From IMG/VR virus record IMGVR_UViG_3300035458_000073, positions 1 through 34,049 of that record: a DNA stretch of 34,049 nt. One strand, given 5' to 3'. Shown piece by piece: positions 1-6,526 of the stretch (position 1 is its first letter; the number at the start of each line of letters is the position of its first letter). The notes beneath the pieces were generated by a model. That model was not told the origin of the DNA. It was given only the letters and a program-made list of their open reading frames with translations, and searched no databases. The DNA comes from a virus. The translations under genes were made by a program, and so were the position numbers.

Positions 1-355
1 TATGACGAGAACCTATTTTGTTTCTTGTACTTTCATTAAGATGTCCTCCAGATTTTCCACCTGAAGTTAAATTATAACCATATTCGCTATTATTACTTTT
101 ATAAAATCTGATCCAATATTTTTCTTTATTATCTAATTGTTTTTTATTATAGATTTTTTCTATTACTTTCCATTTGAAATTTTCTTTGCCATATTTTTTT
201 ATTGCTGAATAAAAATAAGTGTCTATTCCATAAAGAGCACTAAATATATGTTCTTTTTTTCTTTCACGTAGTGTCTTTATAGTTTGTCCAATATACACTT
301 TGTTATTCATAACATTTCTAGCTCTATAAATAATCCCATAAAGTTTTTTTTTCAT
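1..355 (-). CDS. GIY-YIG homing endonuclease, copy 1 (3' end outside window)
   Basis: The first 118 codons of a GIY-YIG nuclease are present and the rest lies beyond the window edge. Near the N-terminus the protein reads GIIY followed about 11 residues later by VYIGQT, the two halves of the GIY-YIG signature. The expected downstream elements are an Arg-containing helix (LRERKKEH), a Glu-containing helix (NKEKYWI) and the GYNLTSGG segment. Enzymes of this family cut DNA and usually spread their own gene into related genomes. No Shine-Dalgarno sequence precedes the ATG. The start lies 20 nt after a terminator-like hairpin and U-tract, the same layout as the other two GIY-YIG genes here. The domain call is firm; free-standing homing activity is inferred. 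Confidence 0.88.
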   Translation of the reverse strand, partial: MKKKLYGIIYRARNVMNNKVYIGQTIKTLRERKKEHIFSALYGIDTYFYSAIKKYGKENFKWKVIEKIYNKKQLDNKEKYWIRFYKSNNSEYGYNLTSGGKSGGHLNESTRNKIGSRH

Positions 356-365
356 AAATATTTGT

Positions 366-493
366 TAAATAAAAAGCCATTAATGAAGCGGGCTGGCAGG
401 CCTTCATAGGAATGCACGTTCCTATTCGCTTCACTAATGGCTCTATTTCCTCCGTGCAAAGTTTTAGATTAGTTACTGCCATAACTATTCCAT
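366..493 (-). ncRNA. Structured leader RNA of GIY-YIG copy 1
   Basis: Read on the minus strand, a 6-bp hairpin with hexaloop TGGCAG (470-487) comes first. The segment TGCACG (458-453) follows. Then comes a 15-bp stem (441-427 with 390-376, one G-U pair) enclosing a 6-bp hairpin (424-419 with 412-407). That hairpin's loop, CGTGCA (418-413), is the exact complement of TGCACG, which gives a pseudoknot. A 16-nt single strand, TGAAGGCCTGCCAGCC (406-391), joins the inner hairpin to the closing strand and is almost identical in copy 3. The RNA ends in TTTTTATTT, like an intrinsic terminator, just before the nuclease start codon. The ends are estimated from the promoter and the U-tract. Function is unknown. 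Confidence 0.72.
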
Positions 494-499
494 ACATAT

Positions 500-528
500 A
501 ATATATACTCCTTTCGATAAGATGTAAA
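500..528 (-). promoter_or_regulatory. Promoter of GIY-YIG leader 1
   Basis: TTTACA (528-523) and TATATT (505-500) are separated by exactly 17 nt on the minus strand. The same two hexamers at the same spacing precede the other two GIY-YIG leaders. Transcription would start near 493, a few bases before the first hairpin. Confidence 0.65.
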
Positions 529-533
529 GAGGA

Positions 534-941
534 TTAAACAGACTCTATTGGACTACTATTTTCTATTGCTTCTACCTTCGGCTTTGCCCTACTCTTCCTT
601 GGCGTCTTTGGTTTTGTCTCAATAATCTTTTCTGCCAATCCTTCTACTTGCTTATTACTACATGAAGTGATCTTAGTAATATATTCTGTTACTGCCTTTC
701 GGCATTCGTGATTTGGCAATGCTACAATTCTGCCATCGGCAAAAGCTCCCCAAAGAAATTGCACAAGGCCAAATAGATCAACCCTGCCATTTTCATCGAT
801 AAACAGCTTTTCTACCTTTGCCCGCTCGAGCCCCTTATAGAAATATTGCTCATTTACATAACTATGGATCTTGTGATTTGTCGGATCGTTTTCCTTTACG
901 TCCATGTAATACTTTACCATCTGGCCATTCATTTCCATCAT
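534..941 (-). CDS. Hypothetical phage protein, basic proline/lysine-rich tail
   Basis: This protein of about 135 residues is not recognised. The body is mixed in charge, and the C-terminal 30 residues are rich in Lys, Pro and Arg (KPKTPRKSRAKPK), which suggests a flexible tail that binds nucleic acid or another acidic partner. Three ATG codons follow one another at the start (944, 941, 938). The ribosome site AAGGAG lies 3, 6 and 9 nt before them, so 941 or 938 fits better than 944. The site overlaps the stop codon of the small membrane protein gene upstream, which suggests translational coupling. Confidence 0.7.
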   Translation of the reverse strand: MMEMNGQMVKYYMDVKENDPTNHKIHSYVNEQYFYKGLERAKVEKLFIDENGRVDLFGLVQFLWGAFADGRIVALPNHECRKAVTEYITKITSCSNKQVEGLAEKIIETKPKTPRKSRAKPKVEAIENSSPIESV

Positions 942-951
942 CATTTACTCC

Positions 952-1125
952 TTAATTAAAATAATTAATTGCTACAAGATAACCAAAACATATAAAACCA
1001 ATTGACATTAAATATATAGTAAATTTATCCTTTTTATGATTTCTACAATATTCTATATTACTCGCCACTACCATTCCAAGAAAAAATGTACTGATAATAA
1101 AAGCAACAAAAGCATAAGTTTTCAT
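952..1125 (-). CDS. Small two-helix membrane protein (57 aa)
   Basis: A 57-residue ORF has a strong AGGAGG site 5 nt before its ATG. It encodes two hydrophobic segments (about residues 4-22 and 35-53) joined by a polar loop, RNHKKDK. The stop codon overlaps the ribosome site of the next gene. The family is not recognised. It probably sits in the host membrane as a hairpin. A GAAAGA-N5-TATAAT promoter-like motif lies just upstream. Confidence 0.6.
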   Translation of the reverse strand: MKTYAFVAFIISTFFLGMVVASNIEYCRNHKKDKFTIYLMSIGFICFGYLVAINYFN

Positions 1126-1146
1126 ATTATCCTCCTATCAATCTAT

Positions 1147-1163
1147 ATTATATACATTCTTTC
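1147..1163 (-). promoter_or_regulatory. GAAAGA-N5-TATAAT promoter-like motif
   Basis: On the minus strand GAAAGA (1163-1158) is followed after 5 nt by TATAAT (1152-1147), about 22 nt before the start of the small membrane protein gene. The same arrangement occurs at 9155, 9227 and 11428. It overlaps the 3' end of the preceding gene. Confidence 0.45.
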
Positions 1164-1471
1164 TTCAATTTTTTATATTCCACAACAAAACTATTTTCCA
1201 GTATTTTTATAATTTCCTCCTTATTTTGCCAAATATCGTTATTGACAATTGCCCTTTCAAGCTTTCGGCATTCGTCATATCGATGCAATGGCCTAAGTAT
1301 ATTTCGCATGGCAGGCCAAAAATCAAAGCCAGTTCCCCAATGCCTAGATATTTTCAATACAGGCTTTTCATATACTTTTACTTCAATAGGCTTATTCCGC
1401 TTTTGTATCCGTCCTATTCGCATCTTGTCTTTTTGCTCTTGGGATAATTTAGTGCCGGGTTTTCTACCCAT
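1148..1471 (-). CDS. Small protein with NUMOD3-like N-terminal motif
   Basis: This 107-residue protein is not recognised as a whole. Residues 2-22 (GRKPGTKLSQEQKDKM and onward) resemble the short NUMOD3-type DNA-binding motif that also occurs in GIY-YIG copy 3 and in the protein ending at 3128. The C-terminal half is charged and helical. The gene starts inside the last codons of its upstream neighbour (8-nt overlap), with only a weak AGGG as ribosome site, so translation is probably coupled. DNA binding is an inference from the motif; there is no nuclease domain. Confidence 0.7.
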   Translation of the reverse strand: MGRKPGTKLSQEQKDKMRIGRIQKRNKPIEVKVYEKPVLKISRHWGTGFDFWPAMRNILRPLHRYDECRKLERAIVNNDIWQNKEEIIKILENSFVVEYKKLKKECI

Positions 1472-1643
1472 TATTTTGCCCTAATAATTTTAATAAACCA
1501 TTTTTAGTGCCATCTTTATATTGCCATTCTTTATATTTACTTATAACTATATTTGTACTTAAATCAACTTTACAAACTAATCCATTGAATTCATCTAAAG
1601 AATCAAATCCACTTTTTGATATTGCAGAAAGTAATTCTTCCAT
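1464..1643 (-). CDS. Hypothetical small phage protein
   Basis: About 59 residues from the ATG at 1643. Longer readings are possible from 1661, but the GGAGG ribosome site sits 7 nt before 1643 and would lie inside the longer ORF. The gene begins 2 nt after the stop of the sigma-like gene. The sequence (DSLDEFNGLVCKVDLS and onward) has no family I recognise. Confidence 0.65.
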   Translation of the reverse strand: MEELLSAISKSGFDSLDEFNGLVCKVDLSTNIVISKYKEWQYKDGTKNGLLKLLGQNNG

Positions 1644-1645
1644 TT

Positions 1646-2239
1646 TCATACCTCCATGCAAAATTGATCTTTATTAGAATTTTGCCACCATAACTTTATT
1701 TCGTTCCAGCTATTTATAATCCTATTCCCTGCCCATCCTTTAGTTGCATATACCATTTTTATATATGAAAATCTCGGTATCCAATTAGTTTCAACATCTT
1801 CCCATTCTCGTGACAAAATATATTGTAAAATATCTTTAGCATCATCGGATAGAGATATTTCATAATCTATTTTATTTAATACTTTTTCAAATACTTTGTA
1901 ATCATACTTTATGGTTTCTTCCACATAAAGGCGATTGATGAATATATTATGCCCATATCCTCTAATATGGTTATGTTTGATTCTCTGTACTGATTTTTTA
2001 TTCTTTCTATACTCGCATTTACAATAATTATCTAAGCGATTCAATTCATTAAATAGATACGTGGAAAATGATGCCTTATCTGGATTCAATTTTTCCAATG
2101 CTTCGCAGAAAATAAGATACGCTTGTCCTGATACTTCCTCTCGATCCAAATGGTATTTTTTTGAATATTTCCAGACAGCCTTCTCGACCATCGGGTGGAA
2201 TTGTAAAAATTGCTTGGTGGAATATTCTTTTGTTATCAT
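1646..2239 (-). CDS. RNA polymerase sigma-70-like factor (left)
   Basis: The 197-residue protein has a region 2-like segment at about residues 30-75, with a helix containing LDREEVSGQAYLIFCEALEKL and then FSTYLFNELNRLDNYCK, the pattern of the core-binding and -10-recognising helices of sigma-70 factors. A clear region 4 is hard to see, although the C-terminal third is helical and basic. Its start overlaps the upstream zinc-ribbon gene as ATGA. It could direct host polymerase to phage promoters such as the GAAAGA-N5-TATAAT set, which is inferred. It could also be a sigma-like transcription accessory factor. Confidence 0.62.
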   Translation of the reverse strand: MITKEYSTKQFLQFHPMVEKAVWKYSKKYHLDREEVSGQAYLIFCEALEKLNPDKASFSTYLFNELNRLDNYCKCEYRKNKKSVQRIKHNHIRGYGHNIFINRLYVEETIKYDYKVFEKVLNKIDYEISLSDDAKDILQYILSREWEDVETNWIPRFSYIKMVYATKGWAGNRIINSWNEIKLWWQNSNKDQFCMEV

Positions 2240-2415
2240 TTGTTTATCTTATCATAATCGGGAGTACATTCAGGGCAATCTATTAGAATAGAATAACCCG
2301 GTTTGTTAATATCGGGAATATGTGACTTACCAGTACATTTACAAGTAGAACAATAATGTCTATTTTTTAATCTATATTTACCAGAAATAGTTAAATAACT
2401 ATCTTCATTATTCAT
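2236..2415 (-). CDS. Small zinc-finger protein (59 aa)
   Basis: A 59-residue ORF with a GGAGG site upstream carries Cys22, Cys25 and Cys27 followed by Cys47 and Cys50, a likely zinc-binding knuckle pair (CSTC and CPEC). It overlaps both neighbours by ATGA junctions, upstream at 2415/2412 and downstream at 2239/2236. Small zinc ribbons of this sort are common in phage early regions. The specific role is unknown. Confidence 0.65.
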   Translation of the reverse strand: MNNEDSYLTISGKYRLKNRHYCSTCKCTGKSHIPDINKPGYSILIDCPECTPDYDKINK

Positions 2416-2588
2416 TCTACTTCCTCCATATACGGTATTTCATTCTCAGAAAAAATAAGTCTTGCAAGTTCCTTCGGCACCCTGGCAATTTCCTCATGGT
2501 GATTGTAAATCGAAATATAGCCATCGCCTAGATTCTCGTACATCGTGCCGTGAAAAACTTGCTTTGTGGAAATGTTCTGTACGCGCAT
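2412..2588 (-). CDS. Hypothetical small phage protein (58 aa)
   Basis: The ATG lies directly after the TAA of the upstream gene, and that gene's last codons supply the GAGGAGG ribosome site. The 58-residue product (FHGTMYENLGDGYISIYNHH and onward) is not recognised. It ends in an ATGA overlap with the zinc-finger gene, so the run is probably one translation unit. Confidence 0.62.
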   Translation of the reverse strand: MRVQNISTKQVFHGTMYENLGDGYISIYNHHEEIARVPKELARLIFSENEIPYMEEVE

Positions 2589-2810
2589 TTAGTCCTCCTC
2601 GCACCAAGTTGAAATTACTGTAACTGCGAATTGAGTACATTTTGAATCATCATAAAAACAATCCGAAATAGTCCCACAAAGTTTTTGATATAATGGCTTA
2701 TCAATCTCAATTAATGCAGACATCATCGCTTGGCCATATCGTATATTATCAGGAAATTTAGAAGCTAATCGTTGCAGATTTTCCCATTTCTCCATAGGGC
2801 TCAACCTCAT
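2589..2810 (-). CDS. Hypothetical small phage protein
   Basis: I place the start at 2810 (MRLSPMEKW) because AAGGAGG lies 5 nt before it. An in-frame ATG at 2858 would add 16 residues that overlap the upstream gene. The 73-residue product is helical and acidic, ends CEED, and is not recognised. Confidence 0.65.
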   Translation of the reverse strand: MRLSPMEKWENLQRLASKFPDNIRYGQAMMSALIEIDKPLYQKLCGTISDCFYDDSKCTQFAVTVISTWCEED

Positions 2811-2974
2811 TTCTTCCTCCTTGTTTCTGCAACAATCTTGAAAATATTTTCCTTGCATAATGGAACGCCAAATACTTTTTCAATAGAACCATCTGGCATA
2901 GTTACTAATGTTAATAAACTTTCATTAGCTTCATTTTGCCGTAGGACATAGCCGGATGCAGATAGTTTAATCAT
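2807..2974 (-). CDS. Hypothetical small phage protein (55 aa)
   Basis: A 55-residue ORF with GGAG 5 nt before its ATG ends in a basic ETRRKK tail and shares an ATGA overlap with the next gene. The sequence (VTMPDGSIEKVFGVPLC) suggests a small beta-rich fold. No family is recognised. Confidence 0.58.
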   Translation of the reverse strand: MIKLSASGYVLRQNEANESLLTLVTMPDGSIEKVFGVPLCKENIFKIVAETRRKK

Positions 2975-2975
2975 A

Positions 2976-3131
2976 TCAGCTCCAATCTAAAATACAAGTT
3001 CCTTTATAAACAGATATTTTCTTATTTTTGCTATTTTGTAAATATTCAAATAATTGTTCCTCGGTTCTTAAAACCATAACTAACAATTTTTCAGTTTCTC
3101 CCCACTCAATTACAAAATAATCTTGATTCAT
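2976..3131 (-). CDS. Hypothetical small phage protein (51 aa)
   Basis: A 51-residue ORF is preceded by AAGGAG, 8 nt from the ATG, and overlaps its upstream neighbour as ATGA. Its stop lies 1 nt before the next start. The product (DYFVIEWGETEKLLVMVLR) looks like a small alpha/beta protein of unknown role. Confidence 0.58.
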   Translation of the reverse strand: MNQDYFVIEWGETEKLLVMVLRTEEQLFEYLQNSKNKKISVYKGTCILDWS

Positions 3132-3391
3132 TTCTTTAACTCCTTTGCCTCTTTAGCAGAAGCAAAAATCCGGCCTCGGTATTCCTTTTCCTCCGAAGCA
3201 AAAATTGGATATGGTCTTTCATTTTCGCCCTTATCCATCCCATAACCTATAATGTGTACTTCAACTTTTACCTTTTTTACTTTTACTTCGGTATCGATCA
3301 AACCTTCCTGAGCCCTTGCCTTGGCGGCTTTCCTGCCTGCTTGCATTCTGGCTTTTTGCTCAGGTGATAATACACGTTTTTGCTTATCCAA
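3128..3391 (-). CDS. Small protein with NUMOD3-like motif
   Basis: The frame is open from 3448, but an ATG there lacks a ribosome site and would lie inside the zinc-ribbon gene. A TTG at 3391 with GGAG 9 nt upstream, overlapping that gene's stop, is my preferred start. Near the N-terminus, LSPEQKARMQAGRKAAKARA matches the short NUMOD3-like motif seen in the 1148-1471 gene and GIY-YIG copy 3. The rest includes a Lys/Val-rich strand region. A nucleic-acid-binding role is inferred only from the motif. The start is uncertain. Confidence 0.6.
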   Translation of the reverse strand: MDKQKRVLSPEQKARMQAGRKAAKARAQEGLIDTEVKVKKVKVEVHIIGYGMDKGENERPYPIFASEEKEYRGRIFASAKEAKELKK

Positions 3392-3590
3392 TTTGTAGCG
3401 CTCCACATTTAGGGCAAGCATAAATAGAGGTTTCCATATTTCTTCCATAATCTTGTTCTATATAAAATGATCCTTTAATGTTTATAAATTTTTCATCACC
3501 ATTATTTTTTATTAAATAATCTTGAAATACTGTATCTTCCATTTCTATTTGATATTTTTCTAATCGATAATATCCACAATTACATTTCAT
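3384..3590 (-). CDS. Small zinc-ribbon protein (68 aa)
   Basis: The protein starts MKCNCGYY and ends with ACPKCGALQIG, giving two Cys pairs (CxC and CPKC) at the two ends of a beta-rich sequence, as in single-domain zinc ribbons common in Firmicutes phages. A perfect AGGAGG lies 5 nt before the ATG, within the repeated leader TTGATAGGAGG. The role is unknown. Confidence 0.72.
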   Translation of the reverse strand: MKCNCGYYRLEKYQIEMEDTVFQDYLIKNNGDEKFINIKGSFYIEQDYGRNMETSIYACPKCGALQIG

Positions 3591-3602
3591 AAAATCCTCC
3601 TA

Positions 3603-3719
3603 TCAATTATAATTTTTGATCGATTCTTGCCAGAGAATTATGGCAAATATTAGCTCCGATTTTTGGATCATGTCTTTTCTGTATAGTTTCATATATTCAA
3701 TCAATTGAATATAGCTCAT
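3603..3719 (-). CDS. Hypothetical micro-protein (38 aa)
   Basis: The ORF is open from 3827, but the ATG at 3719 follows the previous stop by 4 nt and has a G-rich ribosome site (GGGGG) 8 nt upstream, so I use that start. The product is a single amphipathic helix with a hydrophobic patch (ELIFAIILW). No function is recognised. Confidence 0.5.
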   Translation of the reverse strand: MSYIQLIEYMKLYRKDMIQKSELIFAIILWQESIKNYN

Positions 3720-3723
3720 ACTT

Positions 3724-4059
3724 TTATCCCCCAATACTCTTGTGATATTCCATTGTATCTTCAAAAGGTGAATATGATTTATTTTTACTTTTGTTATTTT
3801 TATTAAATTCCTTGATGGTCCTTTCAACTAGATCGGCCGATATTTCTTTCCAAAAATGATTTCTATAATTCAATGCCTTGCGATTTTCATAAATGTATTC
3901 CGCTGCTCTATTCGCGCCAGTTCGGCTATAGCCCATTGCCATATACCGATTTTTTACTTCATCGATATCAATAAGCTTTTTGAAATATAGGATTTTTATG
4001 ATTGTTCGCTTTTGCTCGTCCCGGTCGAATTGGCTTTGCGTTTTCATCGGAAGATTCAT
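3724..4059 (-). CDS. Hypothetical phage protein (111 aa)
   Basis: The start at 4059 is set by AGGAGG 4 nt upstream in the repeated TTGATAGGAGG leader; the upstream ATG at 4074 precedes that site. The product is helical and basic, with the helix SRTGANRAAEYIYENRKAL in the middle and a Lys/Asn-rich stretch near the C-terminus. It may be a helix-turn-helix-like DNA-binding protein, but I cannot assign a family. Confidence 0.65.
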   Translation of the reverse strand: MNLPMKTQSQFDRDEQKRTIIKILYFKKLIDIDEVKNRYMAMGYSRTGANRAAEYIYENRKALNYRNHFWKEISADLVERTIKEFNKNNKSKNKSYSPFEDTMEYHKSIGG

Positions 4060-4132
4060 ATAACCTCCTATCAAATTACCAATATAAATATATCATACAT
4101 TATTCAAATAAAATAATAAATCGTAAAAATAA

Positions 4133-4366
4133 TTACCAATAGATATTTCTGGCTAGAATATCTGACTTGTATTTTGCTATGGCATTTATCAGATTGATAT
4201 TTTCCTCATCGATGAGGGAATGTCTGATTACTCGCCGATCATGTCGGGCAAGCAATGGGCATTTGGTTGACGGACATCGCTTGGAATATTCTTGCTTCCA
4301 AGGATCGGCAAAACCATCGCTGTTCAATTCCAATCGCATCGGCTTGTCTCTGAATGTCCTGCTCAT
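4133..4366 (-). CDS. Hypothetical small phage protein (77 aa)
   Basis: The start has AGGAGG 5 nt upstream in the TTGATAGGAGG leader. The sequence begins MSRTFRDKP, similar in style to the MSRSFKHNP start of the protein at 14975. A Cys pair (RCPSTKCPLL) near residue 30 is too short alone to define a zinc finger. The gene lies just downstream of the tRNA on the same strand. No function is recognised. Confidence 0.62.
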   Translation of the reverse strand: MSRTFRDKPMRLELNSDGFADPWKQEYSKRCPSTKCPLLARHDRRVIRHSLIDEENINLINAIAKYKSDILARNIYW

Positions 4367-4392
4367 AACAACCTCCTATCAAATTAACTAAT

Positions 4393-4475
4393 TGCCGGGA
4401 ACCGGACTTGAACCGGCACGCCATTACTGACAAGGGATTTTAAGTCCCTGGTGTCTGCCATTCCACCATCCCGGC
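4393..4475 (-). tRNA. tRNA-Leu (anticodon UAA)
   Basis: The minus strand folds as a class II tRNA. A 7-bp acceptor stem is GCCGGGA with TCCCGGC. The D-arm is GTGG...CAC, and the anticodon stem AGGGA/TCCCT carries loop CTTAAAA, so the anticodon is TAA. A long variable arm and a T-arm with TTCAAGT follow. The discriminator is A and CCA is not encoded. It would decode UUA (and UUG by wobble), the leucine codon that dominates the AT-rich genes here. Confidence 0.93.
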
Positions 4476-4486
4476 CGGATTCATTA

Positions 4487-4783
4487 TTATATCATCGATA
4501 CATAATCAGGATCATAGCACGATCCCATAGTTTCGTGGTACGATTTATTGATATTGGAAATCAGACTTTTCAAAGTCTTGGGATTCCTATTTATTTTGGG
4601 ATTCCAGGAATGTCCACATTCAAGGGTATAGCCGAAATAAGATGTCAGATACTCCAAAGTGCCTTCTACGATTCGTTCTCGGCCTCGATGATATGAATTG
4701 ATTTTGTATGTTTTTTCTTTCTTATCAATGATTTTATACATCTGTTCATCCGTCTCGGGGCAATCACCATCATGAATGTTCAT
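4487..4783 (-). CDS. Conserved hypothetical phage protein (98 aa)
   Basis: The start at 4783 (MNIHDGD) has AAAGGAG 6 nt upstream; the frame is open further to 4810 without a ribosome site. The central segment, with EYLTSYFGYTLECGHSW followed by KINRNPKTLKSLI, resembles a small protein I have seen repeatedly in phage genomes, but its function is unknown to me. It overlaps the Cys-rich ORF upstream by 14 nt. Confidence 0.72.
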   Translation of the reverse strand: MNIHDGDCPETDEQMYKIIDKKEKTYKINSYHRGRERIVEGTLEYLTSYFGYTLECGHSWNPKINRNPKTLKSLISNINKSYHETMGSCYDPDYVSMI

Positions 4784-4913
4784 TAGTAACTCCTTTTGCC
4801 TTCTTGGCAATTTGTGAACATTTGCCTATAGCTACGCATCCTCGGCATCCACGAAGTTGCTTGCGCTCGCAGGTTGGATTATGGATTATTTTAGTTCCCG
4901 AAAGCCTTGGCAT
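4770..4913 (-). CDS. Small Cys-rich protein (47 aa)
   Basis: This ORF bridges the gap between its two neighbours and overlaps both. It encodes four cysteines in the pattern C-x8-C-x2-C-x5-C (CERKQLRGCRGCVAIGKC) followed by a basic tail, which suggests a zinc- or metal-binding peptide. The ribosome site before its ATG is poor, so translation may be coupled to the upstream gene. No family is known to me. Confidence 0.48.
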   Translation of the reverse strand: MPRLSGTKIIHNPTCERKQLRGCRGCVAIGKCSQIAKKAKGVTNEHS

Positions 4914-5172
4914 AGGCGATATCCATCTCGGTCATTTCTCGTTGATACTCGATATAGGAGTTATATTCGGTTTCGGTAGTTTCGATGATATCGGCATACA
5001 GATTCTCGATACTCTCATCCTTGGCGAATCTGATCCACTCGGCCTTTGCAGTTTCCTCGGATTCAGAAGTAGTAAGATAGATATCATAGCCGATATCATC
5101 TTCACTGGGGCCATTCTCTACGTCGGGCTCATTCGCGTAGAAGTTGTATCGGACTTCAAAAAACTTGTTCAT
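4891..5172 (-). CDS. Hypothetical acidic phage protein (93 aa)
   Basis: The start has AGGAGG 5 nt upstream within the TTGATAGGAGG leader, and a TTTACA-N16-TATACT promoter lies 30-57 nt further up. The product is strongly acidic (ENGPSEDDIGYDIY, TTSESEETAKAEW) with helical C-terminal segments. Acidic phage proteins of this size sometimes mimic DNA, but nothing here shows that. Confidence 0.68.
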   Translation of the reverse strand: MNKFFEVRYNFYANEPDVENGPSEDDIGYDIYLTTSESEETAKAEWIRFAKDESIENLYADIIETTETEYNSYIEYQREMTEMDIAYAKAFGN

Positions 5173-5201
5173 AAGAACCTCCTATCAATCAACTTAATAA
5201 T

Positions 5202-5229
5202 AGTATATATCATAATCGGATTCTGTAAA
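5202..5229 (-). promoter_or_regulatory. Sigma-70-type promoter
   Basis: TTTACA (5229-5224) and TATACT (5207-5202) on the minus strand are 16 nt apart. They stand ahead of the acidic protein gene, in the largest gene-free gap of this stretch (5173-5292). It may drive the leftward run down through the tRNA. Confidence 0.55.
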
Positions 5230-5292
5230 CGATTAAAAACAATAAAACGATGATTTTTCATCCTTTTATTCAAATAATATACTTAACAGATT

Positions 5293-5433
5293 TTAAGTGA
5301 ATAAATCTCTAAAATCTCTAATTGCTATAGAATCCCACGGAATCCAGTAATCAATCAACCCTCTAAACCTGTCTATACTAAATGCTATAATGGCTATGCT
5401 TAATGATCTAGCCAGGATCGATACTTTACTCAT
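5293..5433 (-). CDS. Hypothetical micro-protein (46 aa)
   Basis: A 46-residue ORF overlaps the end of its upstream neighbour by 8 nt. It has a hydrophobic segment (SILARSLSIAIIAFSI) and a Trp-containing C-terminal half. The ribosome site is weak, so it may be coupled. It could be a small membrane-associated peptide; the assignment rests only on the packed gene arrangement. Confidence 0.4.
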   Translation of the reverse strand: MSKVSILARSLSIAIIAFSIDRFRGLIDYWIPWDSIAIRDFRDLFT

Positions 5434-5575
5434 TCACAGGCTCAAACGTTATTCCTGCCAGTATTTCAATTGCTTGATTATACAATTCCATTCCTTTCAT
5501 ATCGCTTGCATGGGTTTCTAAATAATCTATAATATCTCTAATATAGTCATAGCACTTTTCAAGATCGGAGTTCAT
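5426..5575 (-). CDS. Hypothetical micro-protein (49 aa)
   Basis: A strong GGAGG site precedes this 49-residue ORF. The product is helical and acidic (NSDLEKCYDYIRDIIDYLE) and is not recognised. It overlaps the genes on both sides. Confidence 0.58.
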   Translation of the reverse strand: MNSDLEKCYDYIRDIIDYLETHASDMKGMELYNQAIEILAGITFEPVNE

Positions 5576-5699
5576 TCATTCCTCCTTCAAAATAAACAGC
5601 TATTTGCCACAACAAAACAGTAAAATGAATGGAAACAGGTTTGATAAATATTTCAATTCCAAAACCAAATCCACCATGCTTCATAAAATATATTTTCAT
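5559..5699 (-). CDS. Hypothetical micro-protein (46 aa)
   Basis: GGAG lies 8 nt before this ATG, which follows the SLOG-family gene stop by 5 nt. The product is largely hydrophobic and aromatic, with a possible membrane segment (SIHFTVLLWQIAVYF). Its last 17 nt overlap the next gene and supply that gene's ribosome site. Confidence 0.5.
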   Translation of the reverse strand: MKIYFMKHGGFGFGIEIFIKPVSIHFTVLLWQIAVYFEGGMNELRS

Positions 5700-5704
5700 C
5701 CTTC

Positions 5705-6046
5705 CTACTCCGCATCATATAATATTTTCTTCCCATGAATCAACATTTCCTTTCTCATTGAATCTGTTCCTTTGCCTCCTGGAAATAAAATTGCATAATC
5801 AGTATATTCTGCCATTTGCCTATTGCGTAGCGGTCTGGCTTTAGGCCCATATTTTTGCCAATCAGCAGGGAATAAAGTTAACTTCAATTTCAGTTGTTTT
5901 GCCAATTGCTCGCCGAATAAATCACTTGCACCAGAATTGCCAGAAACTATTTTATCAATCTTATAATGCTTGATGAACATTATCACCAATTCCTTATCGC
6001 TTGGAGTAGGAATATAATCGCGGCCACCAGCTATAATACATTTCAT
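5705..6046 (-). CDS. SLOG-fold protein, DUF2493/YspA family
   Basis: The 113-residue protein has the DUF2493 layout: MKCIIAGGRDY at the N-terminus, the nucleotide-loop segment VSGNSGASDLFGEQLA at about residues 34-50, then RNRQMAEYTDYAILFPGGKGT. SLOG proteins have a Rossmann-like fold and bind nucleotide-derived ligands; several sense or process such signals. This family is frequent in phages, where the role is not settled. It overlaps the upstream gene as ATGA. Confidence 0.86.
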   Translation of the reverse strand: MKCIIAGGRDYIPTPSDKELVIMFIKHYKIDKIVSGNSGASDLFGEQLAKQLKLKLTLFPADWQKYGPKARPLRNRQMAEYTDYAILFPGGKGTDSMRKEMLIHGKKILYDAE

Positions 6047-6312
6047 TTTGGTTCCTCGGTAATTACTGTAACTATTCTTTTTGTTTGCTTATCATATAAA
6101 AAATAAACAGTAGAATCATTAATCTTTCCCTTCCACCATTGTCTATATTTATTTGCCTTTTTATAAAATGATATGGATCCATCTTGTTTATCTGAATTAA
6201 TTTTAATTATCAATTCATATGTATCATGTCTATTAAAATCTATTCCCAATCTTTGCTTCATGCGTTTATCAAAATGAATTTGTTGGCAAGCTTTATGATC
6301 TAAATTGTTCAT
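6043..6312 (-). CDS. Hypothetical small phage protein (89 aa)
   Basis: The product starts with a helix carrying HFDKRMKQRLGI and continues as a beta-rich sequence ending TVYFLYDKQTKRIVTVI. This outline resembles small toxin-like or nuclease-fold proteins of the DUF4258 kind, but the match is too loose to name. It is coupled to the SLOG gene by ATGA. Confidence 0.66.
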   Translation of the reverse strand: MNNLDHKACQQIHFDKRMKQRLGIDFNRHDTYELIIKINSDKQDGSISFYKKANKYRQWWKGKINDSTVYFLYDKQTKRIVTVITEEPK

Positions 6313-6316
6313 CTAT

Positions 6317-6526
6317 TTACCACATTAGTAAAGATTTTGACTTAGATATTTCTAATTTTTCTTTTGTTACTGGATCTTTAGGCCAAGTATTAGGACCGTC
6401 CGGAAAATATTCAGGATAAAAAACATAATCACAATCTGATGAATAAAAAATAGTATCATCGTCAAAATATAATTGCGGATACCTTCCCCAACCTAAAGTA
6501 ACTCCCATTACTTTTGATTTTCTCAT
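6317..6526 (-). CDS. Hypothetical small phage protein (69 aa)
   Basis: This 69-residue ORF overlaps the 427-residue gene's stop as ATGA, with GAGG just before the ATG. It is aromatic and acidic (YFDDDTIFYSSDCDYVFYPEYF) and not recognised. Confidence 0.58.
   Translation of the reverse strand: MRKSKVMGVTLGWGRYPQLYFDDDTIFYSSDCDYVFYPEYFPDGPNTWPKDPVTKEKLEISKSKSLLMW

Noticed and set aside
366-441. Hairpin and U-tract as only a terminator for the upstream gene
   Set aside because: A plain terminator would not need the shared promoter, the 5' hairpin and the pseudoknot found in all three copies; termination may be one of its functions.
4239-4433. 64-codon minus-strand ORF crossing into the tRNA
   Set aside because: It would be coded partly by the tRNA-Leu gene, has no ribosome site and overlaps the better-supported 4133-4366 gene.
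4804-5253. 149-codon plus-strand ORF opposite the acidic protein gene
   Set aside because: It has no ribosome site, is antisense to three genes with good starts, and its residues look like a frame shadow.
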